Below the pieces are notes generated by a model. That model saw only the letters and a program-made list of their open reading frames with translations. It had not been told where the DNA came from and ran no database searches. 29,654 bases of DNA from JANNRR01 sp031401675 (GTDB taxonomy: Bacteria > Pseudomonadota > Alphaproteobacteria > Rhodobacterales > Rhodobacteraceae), in the NCBI GenBank assembly GCA_031401675.1, contig JANNRR010000102.1:1-29654 (forward strand), in the 5' to 3' direction. A program made the position numbers and the translations under genes. Each line of letters opens with the position of its first letter. The first letter of the stretch is position 1. This document shows positions 1-8,160 of this stretch, piece after piece.

Positions 1-129
1 TCGGGCCTGCCGGAATGGACGGTGATCGCGGCGGGCACCGTGCTGTTCCTGTTGCCGGTCGCGATTTTCACCTTCCTGCTGCGCAACCATTTGCTGCGCG
101 GCATGTCATTCGGAGCGATCCGCAAATGA
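1..129 (+). CDS. ABC transporter permease, C-terminal end (MalG type, partial)
   Basis: This is the last 42 residues of an inner-membrane permease; the 5' part lies outside the window. A hydrophobic segment (VIAAGTVLFLLPVAIFTFLL) is followed by RNHLLRGMSFGAIRK and the stop. That ending is typical of MalG/UgpE-like permeases, in which the last transmembrane helix precedes a short cytoplasmic tail with an LLRGM(T/S)xGAIK-like motif. The stop overlaps the next start codon (ATGA at 126-129), and the following genes are an ATPase pair, so this is one subunit of a carbohydrate or polyol importer. The substrate cannot be told from this fragment. Confidence 0.85.
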   Translation, partial: SGLPEWTVIAAGTVLFLLPVAIFTFLLRNHLLRGMSFGAIRK

Positions 130-326
130 GCTTTCGCGCCCTGAACCAGCGCTGGCTGATCCCCCTGTCCCAGACCGTGATGATCCTTGGCATCGTCGCT
201 TTGTGCCAGCCCTGGGTCGAAGTGCTGCACCGCTTTGGCATGACCATCACCCTCATCGGGCTGGTCAGCTTCATGATCACCACCAAAATCCCCGCCCCCG
301 CTGCAACCGACGAGGATGCGGTATGA
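126..326 (+). CDS. small two-helix membrane protein of the ABC importer operon
   Basis: A 66-residue protein starting at the ATG that overlaps the permease stop (ATGA) and ending in an ATGA overlap with the ATPase gene, so it is translationally coupled on both sides. An earlier in-frame start would run inside the permease gene and is not needed. Two hydrophobic stretches are visible (about residues 11-27 and 38-51), with an acidic tail. Small membrane proteins of this size sit in some alphaproteobacterial sugar/polyol ABC operons, such as the glycerol importer. Their role is not established; an accessory or assembly subunit is an inference from position. Confidence 0.75.
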   Translation: MSFRALNQRWLIPLSQTVMILGIVALCQPWVEVLHRFGMTITLIGLVSFMITTKIPAPAATDEDAV

Positions 327-1432
327 CCCAGATCGAACTGCGCGCAGTCGACAAGCATTTCGGGGCCAACCATGTGATCAACAACGTGAACCTGACGGTG
401 CAGGACCGCGAGTTCGTGGTATTCCTGGGCCAATCGGGCTGTGGCAAGACCACGACGCTGCGGGCCATTGCCGGGCTGGAAACGATTGACTCGGGCGACA
501 TCCTGATCGGCGGCCAGCCGGTGCAGGACCTGCGGCCGGAAGCGCGCGACATCGCATTTGTCTTTCAGTCGTTCGCGCTCTATCCGCATCTGACAGTCTA
601 TGAAAACATCGCCTTTCCACTTCGGGCCGTCGGGGAAAAGGCTGACCGGATCGACCAGACGGTGCGCCGCGTCGCCGAGGTGTTGCAGATCACCGCACTG
701 TTGAAGCGCCGCCCTTCTGCCTTGTCGGGCGGCGATCTGCAGCGGGTGGCCATCGGCCGGGCGCTGGTGCGCAACCCCAAGGCGATGCTGATGGACGAAC
801 CGATCGGTAGTCTGGATGCCAAGCTGCGCGAGGAGATGCGGGTGGAGTTGAAGCGGCTGCACGTCGAACAGGGCTCGACCACCATCTATGTCACCCATGA
901 TCAGATCGAAGCGATGGCGCTGGCCGACCGCATTGTCGTGATGCACGAGGGCCGGTTGCAGCAGGTCGGCACCCCCGAGGAGGTCTATGCCAACCCGGTC
1001 AATCTGTTCGTGGCGCAGTTCGTCGGCAGCCCGGTGATGAATGTGACCGAGGTGACAGTCAGCGGCGCGGCCGGGGCGGCGGCGGTGACGGTGGCCGGGG
1101 CCGACGCAGGCTTTGCCTTTCCCGCGACGCTGATCGAGCGACTGCAGACCGCAGGGGCTGCGGCCAGACCGCTGACTTTGGGGATACGGCCCGAGGCGAT
1201 CGATCTGCGAACGGCGGCCGCCGACGGTTATCTGGTGGCCGAGGCGCATATCGTGGAACCGCTGGGCTCGCATGACATCATCGATGTGCGGATCGGCCCC
1301 GGCATGATGCGGGTGCGGACACGGTCGGGTCTGGTGCCCGGCCCCCGCACCCCGGTCTGGGTGCGGGCCGACCCGGAACGCGCGCATTTCTTTGACCGTT
1401 CCAGCGGGCAATCTTTGGGGATCAGGCTCTGA
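323..1432 (+). CDS. ABC transporter ATP-binding protein (MalK/UgpC family), first of two
   Basis: A 369-residue ATPase subunit that powers the importer on the cytoplasmic side. Visible motifs: Walker A GQSGCGKTT at residues 36-44, signature LSGGD at 134-138, Walker B with D158/E159 (MDEPIGSLDA) and the switch His192 (VTHDQ). Residues from about 240 on form the MalK-type C-terminal TOBE-like regulatory region. The start at 323 overlaps the preceding stop; an upstream in-frame start at 203 would lie inside the small gene and is rejected. The signature ends in Asp instead of the usual Gln/Glu, and the D-loop reads IGSLDA rather than LSNLDA. Followed by a second, different ATPase, which suggests a heterodimeric ATPase pair as in glycerol importers (GlpS/GlpT). 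The substrate is not known. Confidence 0.9.
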   Translation: MTQIELRAVDKHFGANHVINNVNLTVQDREFVVFLGQSGCGKTTTLRAIAGLETIDSGDILIGGQPVQDLRPEARDIAFVFQSFALYPHLTVYENIAFPLRAVGEKADRIDQTVRRVAEVLQITALLKRRPSALSGGDLQRVAIGRALVRNPKAMLMDEPIGSLDAKLREEMRVELKRLHVEQGSTTIYVTHDQIEAMALADRIVVMHEGRLQQVGTPEEVYANPVNLFVAQFVGSPVMNVTEVTVSGAAGAAAVTVAGADAGFAFPATLIERLQTAGAAARPLTLGIRPEAIDLRTAAADGYLVAEAHIVEPLGSHDIIDVRIGPGMMRVRTRSGLVPGPRTPVWVRADPERAHFFDRSSGQSLGIRL

Positions 1433-2499
1433 TGGCGCATATCGAACTTCGCGGCGTCTCGAAAAGCTTTGGCGCGGCCCGGGCCCTGCAGGATGTCAAT
1501 CTGCAGATAGCCGACGGGCAGTTCTTCGTGCTGTTGGGTGAAACCGGCGCGGGCAAGACCACGACGCTGCGGCTAGTGGCCGGGCTGGACAAGCCGACCG
1601 CCGGACAGGTGCTGATCGACGGTCAAGACGTGACAGGCTGGGGCGCGGCGGAACGGGACGTGGCACTGGTCCTGCAGCACTATTCGCTGTATCCGCGCTA
1701 CACCGTGCGCCAGAATCTGGAGTTTCCGCTGAAGTCGCCGATGCGGGCGTCGGCGGCGGGCGATATCGCCGACCGCGTGGCGCGGGTGGCAAGAACCCTG
1801 CGGATCGAGCACCTTCTGGACCGCAAGACTGACCGGTTGTCGGGTGGCGAAATGCAGCGGGTGTCGATCGGGCGGGCCATCGTGCGCACCCCGAAGGTGT
1901 TCCTGATGGACGAGCCCTTGTCGGCGCTGGATGCCAAATTGCGCGAAGCGCTGCGGGCCGAACTGAAGGATCTGCAGATGAACCTGGGCGAAACCTTCCT
2001 GTTCGTGACGCATGATCAGGTCGAGGCGATGTCGATGGGCGACCGCATCGGCGTTCTGAACAAGGGCGTGCTGGTGCAGGTCGGCACGCCGCAACAGATC
2101 TATGGCAACCCCTGCAACACCTTTGTCGCGCGGGCCGTCGGATCGCCGGCTATGAACCTGCTGCCGGGGCGGCTGGTGGCCGGGCAGGCGGTGATCGGCG
2201 ACGGTGCCGCCCTGCCGCATCCCGGTGCGCCAGGCGCCGAGGCGCGCAGCCTGATCTTTGGCGTCCGGCCCGAGGATGTGGAGGTGGCCAGAGGCGGGCC
2301 GGTGCAGGCCGTGGTCAACGATGTCGAGAACCACGGGGTGGAAAAGATCGTGACCCTGACCGCCGCCGGGCACCGGTTGCGGGCCACGGTGCCGGTGACG
2401 GTGCGGCTGGCAGCGCAGGACCGGGTACAGATCGGCTGGAACGCCGCCCGTGTGGCGGTGTTCGATCAGGCAACGGGGCAGAACCTGCGGCAGGGCTAG
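1432..2499 (+). CDS. ABC transporter ATP-binding protein (MalK/UgpC family), second of two
   Basis: A 355-residue ATPase paralogous to its upstream neighbour. Walker A GETGAGKTT is at 36-44, signature LSGGE at 136-140, Walker B D160/E161 (MDEPLSALDA), and VTHDQ follows. A C-terminal TOBE-like region is present. The ATG shares its first base with the preceding stop (TGATG), so it is coupled. Unlike the first ATPase, its signature and D-loop are canonical. It is the last gene of the operon; a G/C hairpin follows about 50 bases after the stop. It most likely pairs with the first ATPase to drive one importer, although each could serve as a homodimer. Confidence 0.9.
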   Translation: MAHIELRGVSKSFGAARALQDVNLQIADGQFFVLLGETGAGKTTTLRLVAGLDKPTAGQVLIDGQDVTGWGAAERDVALVLQHYSLYPRYTVRQNLEFPLKSPMRASAAGDIADRVARVARTLRIEHLLDRKTDRLSGGEMQRVSIGRAIVRTPKVFLMDEPLSALDAKLREALRAELKDLQMNLGETFLFVTHDQVEAMSMGDRIGVLNKGVLVQVGTPQQIYGNPCNTFVARAVGSPAMNLLPGRLVAGQAVIGDGAALPHPGAPGAEARSLIFGVRPEDVEVARGGPVQAVVNDVENHGVEKIVTLTAAGHRLRATVPVTVRLAAQDRVQIGWNAARVAVFDQATGQNLRQG

Positions 2500-2546
2500 G
2501 GTCGGATGAGTCCGATGGAACCGACTTCCTGCTGCTCTGAGGACAG

Positions 2547-2597
2547 TGGGGGTTTTGCACCCCCACACCCCCGCAGGATATTTGATCCAGAGTGAAG
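2547..2597. repeat. intergenic hairpin plus GGATAT..TGAAG element (copy 1)
   Basis: A hairpin with arms TGGGGGT (2547-2553) and ACCCCCA (2559-2565) and a 5-base loop is followed by a 27-base block (2571-2597) reading GGATATTTG...CCAGAGTGAAG. The block aligns with a second copy at 19217-19243. It lies just after the ABC operon and could act in transcription termination or mRNA end protection. The wider gap 2500-2797 shows no gene; the DNA between 2598 and 2700 is relatively AT-rich. Confidence 0.5.
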
Positions 2598-2797
2598 CGA
2601 AATTTGATTCAACTTGTATGATAACCTCTGATGCGGTGGTTCCATCAGACATGACCCCGCTTCAGGCCGGATGGTGCAGTGCGAACTTTTGTTCTGTTTG
2701 ACAGGTTTGGTCCGCCCTTCCATGCGCCGGGCCGGCGGACCATATGCAGTCCTGATCGGGCCGCCGGGTGCCCGCATGCCCCCAGTCCTGCATCCCT

Positions 2798-3775
2798 TCA
2801 GTCCGGCAGCGTCGCCAGCGCCCGGGTAAAGACCCCGGCATCGACATTGCCGCCCGAGGCGACCGCGATCACTGCGTCGCCTTCGATCTGATCGTGGCGG
2901 AACAGAGCCGCAGCCAGCGCCACCGCCCCACCCGGTTCCAACACCAGTTTCAGCCGGGCCCAGGCCAGGGCCATCGCCTGCAACGCCTCCTCATCGCTGA
3001 CGACCAGCCCGGGGCCGCACAGGCGCTGCAGGATCGGAAAGGTCAGGCGGCCCGGTTCCGGTGTGACAATGGCATCGCACAGGCTGCCCGCCGCCGCCGC
3101 ATTGCGCTCGATCCGCCCGGAGGCCAGCGAGCGGGCAACATCGTCGAACCCCGCGGGTTCTGCCGTGCGGGCCCGCAGCCCGCCGGCCCGCGCCTCCAGC
3201 GCCAGCGCGATCCCCGAGGTCAGGCCGCCACCGCCGCAGCACACCAGCACATCTGCCCGGGTGATCCCCTGCTCCGCTGCCTGCGCTGCAATCTCCAGCC
3301 CGGTGGTGCCCTGACCGGCGATCACCTGCGGCTCGTCATAGGGCCGGATCAGCGTCAACCCGCGTTCGGCGGCAACGCGGGCACCCAGCGCATCGCGATC
3401 CTCGCTTGCGCGGTCGTACAACACGACATCGGCCCCGAGGGCACGGGTGTTGGCAATTTTCATGCGCGGCGCGTCCGACGGCATCACGATCAACGCCGCC
3501 ACGCCATGCTCGGCCGCCGCCAACGCCACCCCCTGGGCATGGTTGCCCGACGAATAGGCGATCACGCCCCGCGCCCGAATGTTCGGCGGCAGCGCCGATA
3601 CCGCCGACCTCGCCCCGCGATACTTGAACGAGCCGGTATGTTGCAGACATTCCGCCTTGACCCAGAGCCGCCGCCCGGCAATCTGATCGAGGAACGGCGA
3701 CGACAATAGCGGCGTCAGTCGGGCGTGGCCCGCCAGCCGAACAGCGGCGGCTTCGATCATGGCGATGGAGGTCAA
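2798..3775 (-). CDS. PLP-dependent serine/threonine dehydratase-like enzyme
   Basis: A 325-residue fold-type II PLP enzyme of the threonine ammonia-lyase / serine racemase group. The PLP lysine lies in TGSFKYRGA (about residue 51), followed by SSGNHAQGVALAA, and the phosphate-binding glycine loop is CCGGGGLTSGIALA. Family members deaminate Ser/Thr or racemise Ser, so the exact substrate cannot be read. The length fits the catalytic domain without the ACT-like regulatory domain of biosynthetic IlvA, which favours a catabolic or racemase-like role. The listed start is a TTG overlapping the hydrolase stop, with GGAG 8 bases upstream; an ATG five codons later (3758-3760) is the alternative but has no obvious ribosome binding site. 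Last gene of a three-gene minus-strand operon. Confidence 0.85.
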   Translation of the reverse strand: MTSIAMIEAAAVRLAGHARLTPLLSSPFLDQIAGRRLWVKAECLQHTGSFKYRGARSAVSALPPNIRARGVIAYSSGNHAQGVALAAAEHGVAALIVMPSDAPRMKIANTRALGADVVLYDRASEDRDALGARVAAERGLTLIRPYDEPQVIAGQGTTGLEIAAQAAEQGITRADVLVCCGGGGLTSGIALALEARAGGLRARTAEPAGFDDVARSLASGRIERNAAAAGSLCDAIVTPEPGRLTFPILQRLCGPGLVVSDEEALQAMALAWARLKLVLEPGGAVALAAALFRHDQIEGDAVIAVASGGNVDAGVFTRALATLPD

Positions 3776-4593
3776 GCGCAGCGCTCCAGAAAGGTGCGGA
3801 TCAGCGTCAGGCTTTCCGGCTCGTCCAGGAAAGGCACATGCGCCCGGTCAGGTACATCGCTAAAGTGCATGTCGGGGCGGCGGCGGCGCATTTCCGCAGC
3901 GGTTGCCGCCGACAGCAGGTCGGAGTTGGCACCCCGGACCAGCGCCAGCGGCAGGCCCTCTGCCGCATCGAACAGCGGCCAGAGACCGACGGGCGGCGCG
4001 TCGAAGCCCGCCAGAAATGCCGCGCGCAGGGCGGGATCGTAGCGGATCACCAGCCCCTCCGGCGTTTCGTCATAGAATCTGCGCGCCTCGGCCAGCCAGC
4101 GCTCGGCGGGCACGTTGGCAAATCCGGGGTTCAGGCCCGGCATCGCTGCGGCCACCGCCGCATGGGTCCGGGCTGACGGATTGCGCCCGACATAGGCCGC
4201 GATCCGGTCCAGCCCGGCGCGCTCGATCACCGGGCCGATGTCGTTCAGACACAGGCCCCGCAGCCGCGCCCGGGCGGTCGCCGCCAGCACCATGCCGATC
4301 AGCCCGCCGCGCGAGGTGCCGAGGATGGCGGCCTGCGCCACCCCCAGAAGATCCAGCAGCGCCAGCGCGTCCTGCGCCTCCTGCGCGACGGTATAGCTGG
4401 CGGCCCCGGTGTGTTCCGACCGGCCCCGCCCGCGATAGTCCATCCGGATCAGCCGCACGGGCGGCAGGTGCGGGGCCAGATCGTCGAAATCGGCATGGGT
4501 GCGGGTCAGGCCTGCCAGGCACAGAAGCGGCAGGCCTGCGCCCTCGTCGGTGTAGAACAGCTGTGCGCCATCTGCGGCGGTAAAGTGCGGCAT
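3772..4593 (-). CDS. alpha/beta hydrolase
   Basis: A 273-residue alpha/beta-hydrolase-fold protein. The nucleophile elbow is GTSRGG (G-x-S-x-G); the oxyanion-side motif follows MDYRGRGRSE, and the catalytic His is probably in DRAHVPFLDEPESL near the C-terminus. This layout is shared by small esterases, haloperoxidases and 3-oxoadipate enol-lactonases, so the substrate is not predicted. There is no signal peptide. Its stop overlaps the TTG start of the dehydratase, and its start is only 2 bases after the VOC gene stop, so the three genes form one transcript and probably one catabolic route. Confidence 0.88.
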   Translation of the reverse strand: MPHFTAADGAQLFYTDEGAGLPLLCLAGLTRTHADFDDLAPHLPPVRLIRMDYRGRGRSEHTGAASYTVAQEAQDALALLDLLGVAQAAILGTSRGGLIGMVLAATARARLRGLCLNDIGPVIERAGLDRIAAYVGRNPSARTHAAVAAAMPGLNPGFANVPAERWLAEARRFYDETPEGLVIRYDPALRAAFLAGFDAPPVGLWPLFDAAEGLPLALVRGANSDLLSAATAAEMRRRRPDMHFSDVPDRAHVPFLDEPESLTLIRTFLERCA

Positions 4594-4595
4594 GC

Positions 4596-5021
4596 TTATG
4601 CCGGTGCGGCGGCGCGCTGCGCCCGCATCATGTCCAGATCCATGTGCAGCGGTTCCCAGACGTGGCCGTCGGGGTCGGCAAAGGCGCGTGAATACATGAA
4701 GCCGTAATCCTGCGGCGGGCGCGTCTCGGTCCCGCCGGCGGCAAGGGCGGCCTCGGTGATGGCATCGACCCCGGCCCGGTTGTCGCGCGACAGAGCCAGC
4801 AGATGCGCCGTGCCGTCCCTGGGGTCCATGATCGGCTGCGAGGTGAAGTTGGCGAACATCGGATAGGTCAGCAGCATGGCAAAGATCGTGTCGGAGATGA
4901 CGAGGCAGGCGGCAGTGTCGTCGGTGAACTCGGGGTTGAAGCTGAAGCCAAGGGCTTCGTAGAAGGCCCTCGATTTTGGCAGGTCATGGACGGGCAGGTT
5001 GACAAAGATCATTTGCGGCAT
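4596..5021 (-). CDS. VOC family (glyoxalase/bleomycin-resistance-like) protein
   Basis: A 141-residue protein with the paired beta-alpha-beta-beta-beta pattern of the vicinal oxygen chelate superfamily. The N-terminus (FVNLPVHDLPKSRAFYEALG) is the usual first module, and the C-terminal FADPDGHVWEP carries the typical metal-ligand-like Glu. It resembles the lactoylglutathione lyase-like proteins widespread in proteobacteria; activity is unknown. GGAG sits 8 bases before the ATG. First gene of the operon with the hydrolase and dehydratase. Confidence 0.88.
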   Translation of the reverse strand: MPQMIFVNLPVHDLPKSRAFYEALGFSFNPEFTDDTAACLVISDTIFAMLLTYPMFANFTSQPIMDPRDGTAHLLALSRDNRAGVDAITEAALAAGGTETRPPQDYGFMYSRAFADPDGHVWEPLHMDLDMMRAQRAAAPA

Positions 5022-5318
5022 GGCGGGGTCTCCGGGGTTGATGGGGCGAGTTTGGCAGGTTGGGTTGGGGGAGGGAAGGGGGAACCGGGCGGGGTGCCCA
5101 CGATGGGACGGTTCGTCAAAGCATTGATATCGTTACATTGTGGAAAAAATCTTCATGATTTGCTTACCAATTGGCCGGATGGATTTGGGGTGCGCCTGAG
5201 GCGGCGGAAAAGTGAAGGGCTGCTCTGACCCAGTCACTTCGAGGCGGCGAAATAGGGTGGCGCAGCGGTTGATGGTGGTGTTGGTGCAGGGTGTGCATTC
5301 ATGCGCACCCCTGGAAAC
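5022..5318. other. intergenic region, no gene seen
   Basis: About 300 bases between the VOC operon start and the fabI stop. It holds a relatively AT-rich patch (5110-5170) that probably contains the promoter of the minus-strand VOC operon; no clear -35/-10 pair could be chosen. A short hairpin at 5289-5310 follows fabI. No coding potential of normal codon bias was found on either strand. Confidence 0.5.
5289..5310 (-). terminator. hairpin just after fabI
   Basis: Arms GGGTGTGCAT (5289-5298) and ATGCGCACCC (5301-5310) pair over 10 positions with one G-U pair and a 2-base loop, 8 bases beyond the fabI stop. No T-tract follows on the minus strand, so intrinsic termination is uncertain; it may stabilise the mRNA end. 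Confidence 0.35.
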
Positions 5319-6107
5319 TCACAAATTCTCCGGCTGCGGCATCCCCAGCACGTGATAGCCGCCATCCACCCGGATGATCTCACCCGTGGTATGCGCGCCG
5401 TAGTCGGACGCCAAATACACCGCCGTGCCGCCCACCGATTCCAGCGAGCCGTTGATGCGCAGCGGCGCGTTGGCTTCGGACTGGCGGAAGGTGGTGCGGC
5501 CCCCGGCAATCGCCGCCCCGGCCAGCGTTTTCATCGGACCCGGTGAAATCGCGTTGACCCGGATCTTCTGCGGGCCCAGGTCGTTGGCCAGATAGCGCAC
5601 AGCACTTTCCAGCGCCGCCTTGGCCACACCCATCACGTTGTAATAGGGCGTGACCCGGTTGGACCCCTGATAGGTCAGCGTCAGCAGCGTGCCGCCGTCC
5701 GGCATCATCTCGGCCGCGCGCCGGGCGACGTCGATGAACGAATAGCAAGAGATGCAGAGCGAGGTCTTGAAGTTTTCCTTGCTGGTGTTGATGAAGCGGC
5801 CGGCAAGTTCGGTCTTGTCAGAAAAGGCGATGGCGTGGACCAGAAAATCCAGGGTGCCCCAGCGATCCTTCAGCGTGGCAAAGGCGTGGTCGAGCGAGGC
5901 ATCGTCCATCACATCGCAATCGACCAGAATATCCGACCCTACCGAGGCGGCCAGCGGCTGCACCCGTTTGCCGAACGCCTCGCCCTGATAGGTAAAGGCC
6001 AGCGCCGCCCCTTCGGCAGCCATGGCGCGGGCAATGCCCCAGGCGATCGAGCGGTCGTTCGCGACCCCCATGATCAGGCCGCGCTTGCCGTGCATCAGAT
6101 CTGCCAT
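5319..6107 (-). CDS. fabI: enoyl-[acyl-carrier-protein] reductase (NADH)
   Basis: A 262-residue short-chain-dehydrogenase-type enoyl-ACP reductase, which carries out the last reduction of each fatty acid elongation cycle in the cytoplasm. The N-terminal cofactor site is GLIMGVANDRSIAWGIA, and the active site has Tyr146, Tyr156 and Lys163 (YYNVMGVAK) at E. coli-like positions. NAISPGPMKTLA is the substrate-loop region bound by triclosan/isoniazid-type inhibitors in this family. Start ATG with AGGAA about 8 bases upstream. It follows fabB by 63 bases and is the last gene of the fabA-fabB-fabI cluster. Confidence 0.96.
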   Translation of the reverse strand: MADLMHGKRGLIMGVANDRSIAWGIARAMAAEGAALAFTYQGEAFGKRVQPLAASVGSDILVDCDVMDDASLDHAFATLKDRWGTLDFLVHAIAFSDKTELAGRFINTSKENFKTSLCISCYSFIDVARRAAEMMPDGGTLLTLTYQGSNRVTPYYNVMGVAKAALESAVRYLANDLGPQKIRVNAISPGPMKTLAGAAIAGGRTTFRQSEANAPLRINGSLESVGGTAVYLASDYGAHTTGEIIRVDGGYHVLGMPQPENL

Positions 6108-6170
6108 AGGGAAAATTCCTCGATCCGTGGGTGAAACTGGCGGGGGCGAAACTGGTGGAGAAAAAATCGG

Positions 6171-7400
6171 CTATTCGTGAAACTTGCTGAGCAGCAGCGT
6201 GGCATTGGTGCCGCCGAAGCCGAAGCTGTTCGACAGCACCGAATCCATGGGCACATCTTCGCGCAGCGTCGTCACGATTTCATCCGGGTGCAGTGCCGGG
6301 TCAAGCGTGGTGACATTGGCCGAAGCGGTGATGAAGCTGCCCTGCATCATCAGAAGTGAATAGATCGCCTCGTGCACGCCGGTGGCCCCGAGCGAGTGGC
6401 CGGTCAGCGATTTGGTTGACGAGATCGGCGGGGTGGAGCCGGTCCCGAACACCCGGCGGATTGCCTGTACTTCGGACACGTCACCGACCGGGGTCGAGGT
6501 GCCGTGGGTGTTGATGTAGTCGACGTGATGGTCGCGGCTCAGAGTGGACAGCGCCAGCCGCATCGCCCGTTCGCCGCCCTCGCCCGAGGGGGCGACCATG
6601 TCGTACCCGTCGGACGTGGCACCGTAACCGGTGACTTCGGCATAGATTTTCGCGCCGCGCGCCAAAGCGTGCGAAAGCTCTTCCAGCACCACGACGCCGC
6701 CACCGCCGGCAATCACGAAACCGTCGCGCGTCGCATCATAGGGGCGCGAGGCGGTGGTCGGGGTGTCGTTGTATTTCGACGACATCGCGCCCATCGCGTC
6801 GAACAGGCAGCTGAGCGTCCAGTCCAGTTCTTCGCCACCGCCGGCAAAGACGATATCCTGCTTGCCCATCTGGATCAGTTCGACGCCGTTGCCGATGCAG
6901 TGCGCGCTGGTCGAGCAGGCCGAGGTGATGGAATAGTTGACGCCCTTGATCTTGAACGGCGTGGCGAGGCAGGCCGAATTGGTCGAGGACATGCAGCGGG
7001 TGACCATGAACGGCCCCATCTTTTTCGGCGCGCCCTTTTCCTTGACGGCGGTGAAGGCCTGAAAGAAGTTGGAGGTGGACGGCCCGCCCGACCCCATGAT
7101 CAGGCCGGAGCGGACATTGGATATGTCGGCCTCGTCCAGACCGCTGTCGGCGATCGCCTGTTCCATCGCCAGAAAGTTGTAGGCGGCACCGGGGCCCATG
7201 AAGCGCAGGTTGCGCTTGTCGATATGATCTTCAAGCACGATCTGCGGTGCGCCGTGCACCTGGCAGCGAAAGCCGTTTTCGGCGTAGTCCGGTGCAAACA
7301 CGATGCCCGATCGTCCGGCGCGCAAGCTGGCCTCGACCTCGGTTACGTTGTTGCCGATGGACGAGATGATCCCGATCCCGGTGATGACGACACGACGCAT
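6171..7400 (-). CDS. fabB: 3-oxoacyl-[acyl-carrier-protein] synthase I
   Basis: A 409-residue ketosynthase that elongates acyl-ACP by condensation with malonyl-ACP; FabB acts with FabA to make unsaturated fatty acids. The catalytic triad is visible: Cys162 (SACSTSAHC), His299 (NTHGTSTPVGD) and His335 (LTGHSLGATG), with Lys330 nearby. The start has AAGGAAGGG upstream. It lies 43 bases downstream of fabA, as in many proteobacteria. The reading frame is intact, in contrast to fabA. Confidence 0.97.
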   Translation of the reverse strand: MRRVVITGIGIISSIGNNVTEVEASLRAGRSGIVFAPDYAENGFRCQVHGAPQIVLEDHIDKRNLRFMGPGAAYNFLAMEQAIADSGLDEADISNVRSGLIMGSGGPSTSNFFQAFTAVKEKGAPKKMGPFMVTRCMSSTNSACLATPFKIKGVNYSITSACSTSAHCIGNGVELIQMGKQDIVFAGGGEELDWTLSCLFDAMGAMSSKYNDTPTTASRPYDATRDGFVIAGGGGVVVLEELSHALARGAKIYAEVTGYGATSDGYDMVAPSGEGGERAMRLALSTLSRDHHVDYINTHGTSTPVGDVSEVQAIRRVFGTGSTPPISSTKSLTGHSLGATGVHEAIYSLLMMQGSFITASANVTTLDPALHPDEIVTTLREDVPMDSVLSNSFGFGGTNATLLLSKFHE

Positions 7401-7443
7401 GCCAGCCCTTCCTTTGCCCCAAAGCCGTGCCCCGTGGGGGCGG

Positions 7444-7950
7444 TCAATCCGTGAACAGCGCCACCTTCATGTCGGTGGTGGTGTAGATTTCGCGGCCGTC
7501 GGCCAGCATGCGGCCGTTGGCCATGCCCAGCTTCAGCTTGCGGTCGATCACCCGGGTGAAATCCACCAGATAGGTAAGCATCCGGGTCGCGGGTGTCACC
7601 ATGTCGCTGAACTTCACCTCGCCGACGCCAAGGGCACGGCCGCGCCCGGGCATGCCGCGCCAGCCCAGATTGAAGCCGGTCAACTGCTACAGGGCATCAA
7701 GGCCAAGGCAGCCCGGCATCACCGGGTCGCCGGGAAAGTGGCAGGCAAAGAACCACAGCGCCGGCGTGATGTCGAATTCGGCCACGACATGGCCTTTGCC
7801 ATGCAGCCCCTGATCGGCGGATATTTCGGTAACGCGGTCCATCATCAGCATCGGCGGCTCGGGCAGTTGCGCATTTCCCGGGCCGAACAGCTCGCCACGA
7901 GCGCATTTCAGCAATCCGTCCCGGTCGAAGCTTGTCGGATAGTCTGGCAT
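7444..7950 (-). pseudogene. fabA: 3-hydroxydecanoyl-ACP dehydratase/isomerase with internal TAG stop
   Basis: FabA dehydrates 3-hydroxydecanoyl-ACP and isomerises the double bond, the branch step to unsaturated fatty acids. Codons 1-87 give a normal FabA N-terminus with catalytic His71 (ACHFPGDPVMPGC) and Asp85 (GLDAL). Codon 88 is TAG (minus strand, 7689-7687), where the family has the conserved Trp of LDALWQL. The same frame then continues for 80 codons (QLTGFNLGW...GRALGVGEVKF...MKVALFTD) to the normal end. The total of 168 codons matches the usual length and there is no frameshift. One base change (TGG to TAG; plus-strand position 7688 T instead of C) explains everything. It may be a sequencing/assembly error, a true nonsense mutation, or a codon read by a suppressor tRNA. 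Confidence 0.9.
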
Positions 7951-8101
7951 TCAGCCCGCACCCCTGTCGGTTGGTCCCAGCCCGCCTCACCCCGCTGCGG
8001 CTGGTCTTTGACCCCCTGTAGCACCGGCATCAACGCTAGGGCAAGTGTGCCGGATTGCCCGTCGCCTCTGCGGCTGGTAGCGGCGGGCATTGGAAATCCG
8101 A

Positions 8102-8131
8102 TTGAAAAGTCATGTTTTCCCGCTGTATAGT
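8102..8131 (+). promoter_or_regulatory. sigma70-like promoter of irr
   Basis: TTGAAA at 8102-8107 and TATAGT at 8126-8131 are separated by 18 bases, about 30 bases before the irr start. AAGGA at 8145-8149 would be the ribosome binding site. No convincing iron-control-element palindrome was seen between irr and fabA. Confidence 0.5.
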
Positions 8132-8160
8132 GCCACAGGACCACAAGGACCCGCCCCGAA

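Noticed and set aside
68..1411. A 447-codon minus-strand open frame opposite the first ATPase
   Set aside because: Antisense shadow of a strongly biased real gene; its His/Arg/Gln-rich composition is typical of such shadows.
7995..8083. Direct repeat CTGCGGCTGGT (two copies) in the fabA-irr intergenic region, considered as an Irr operator
   Set aside because: It is GC-rich and not palindromic, unlike known iron-control elements, and two 11-mers can occur by chance.
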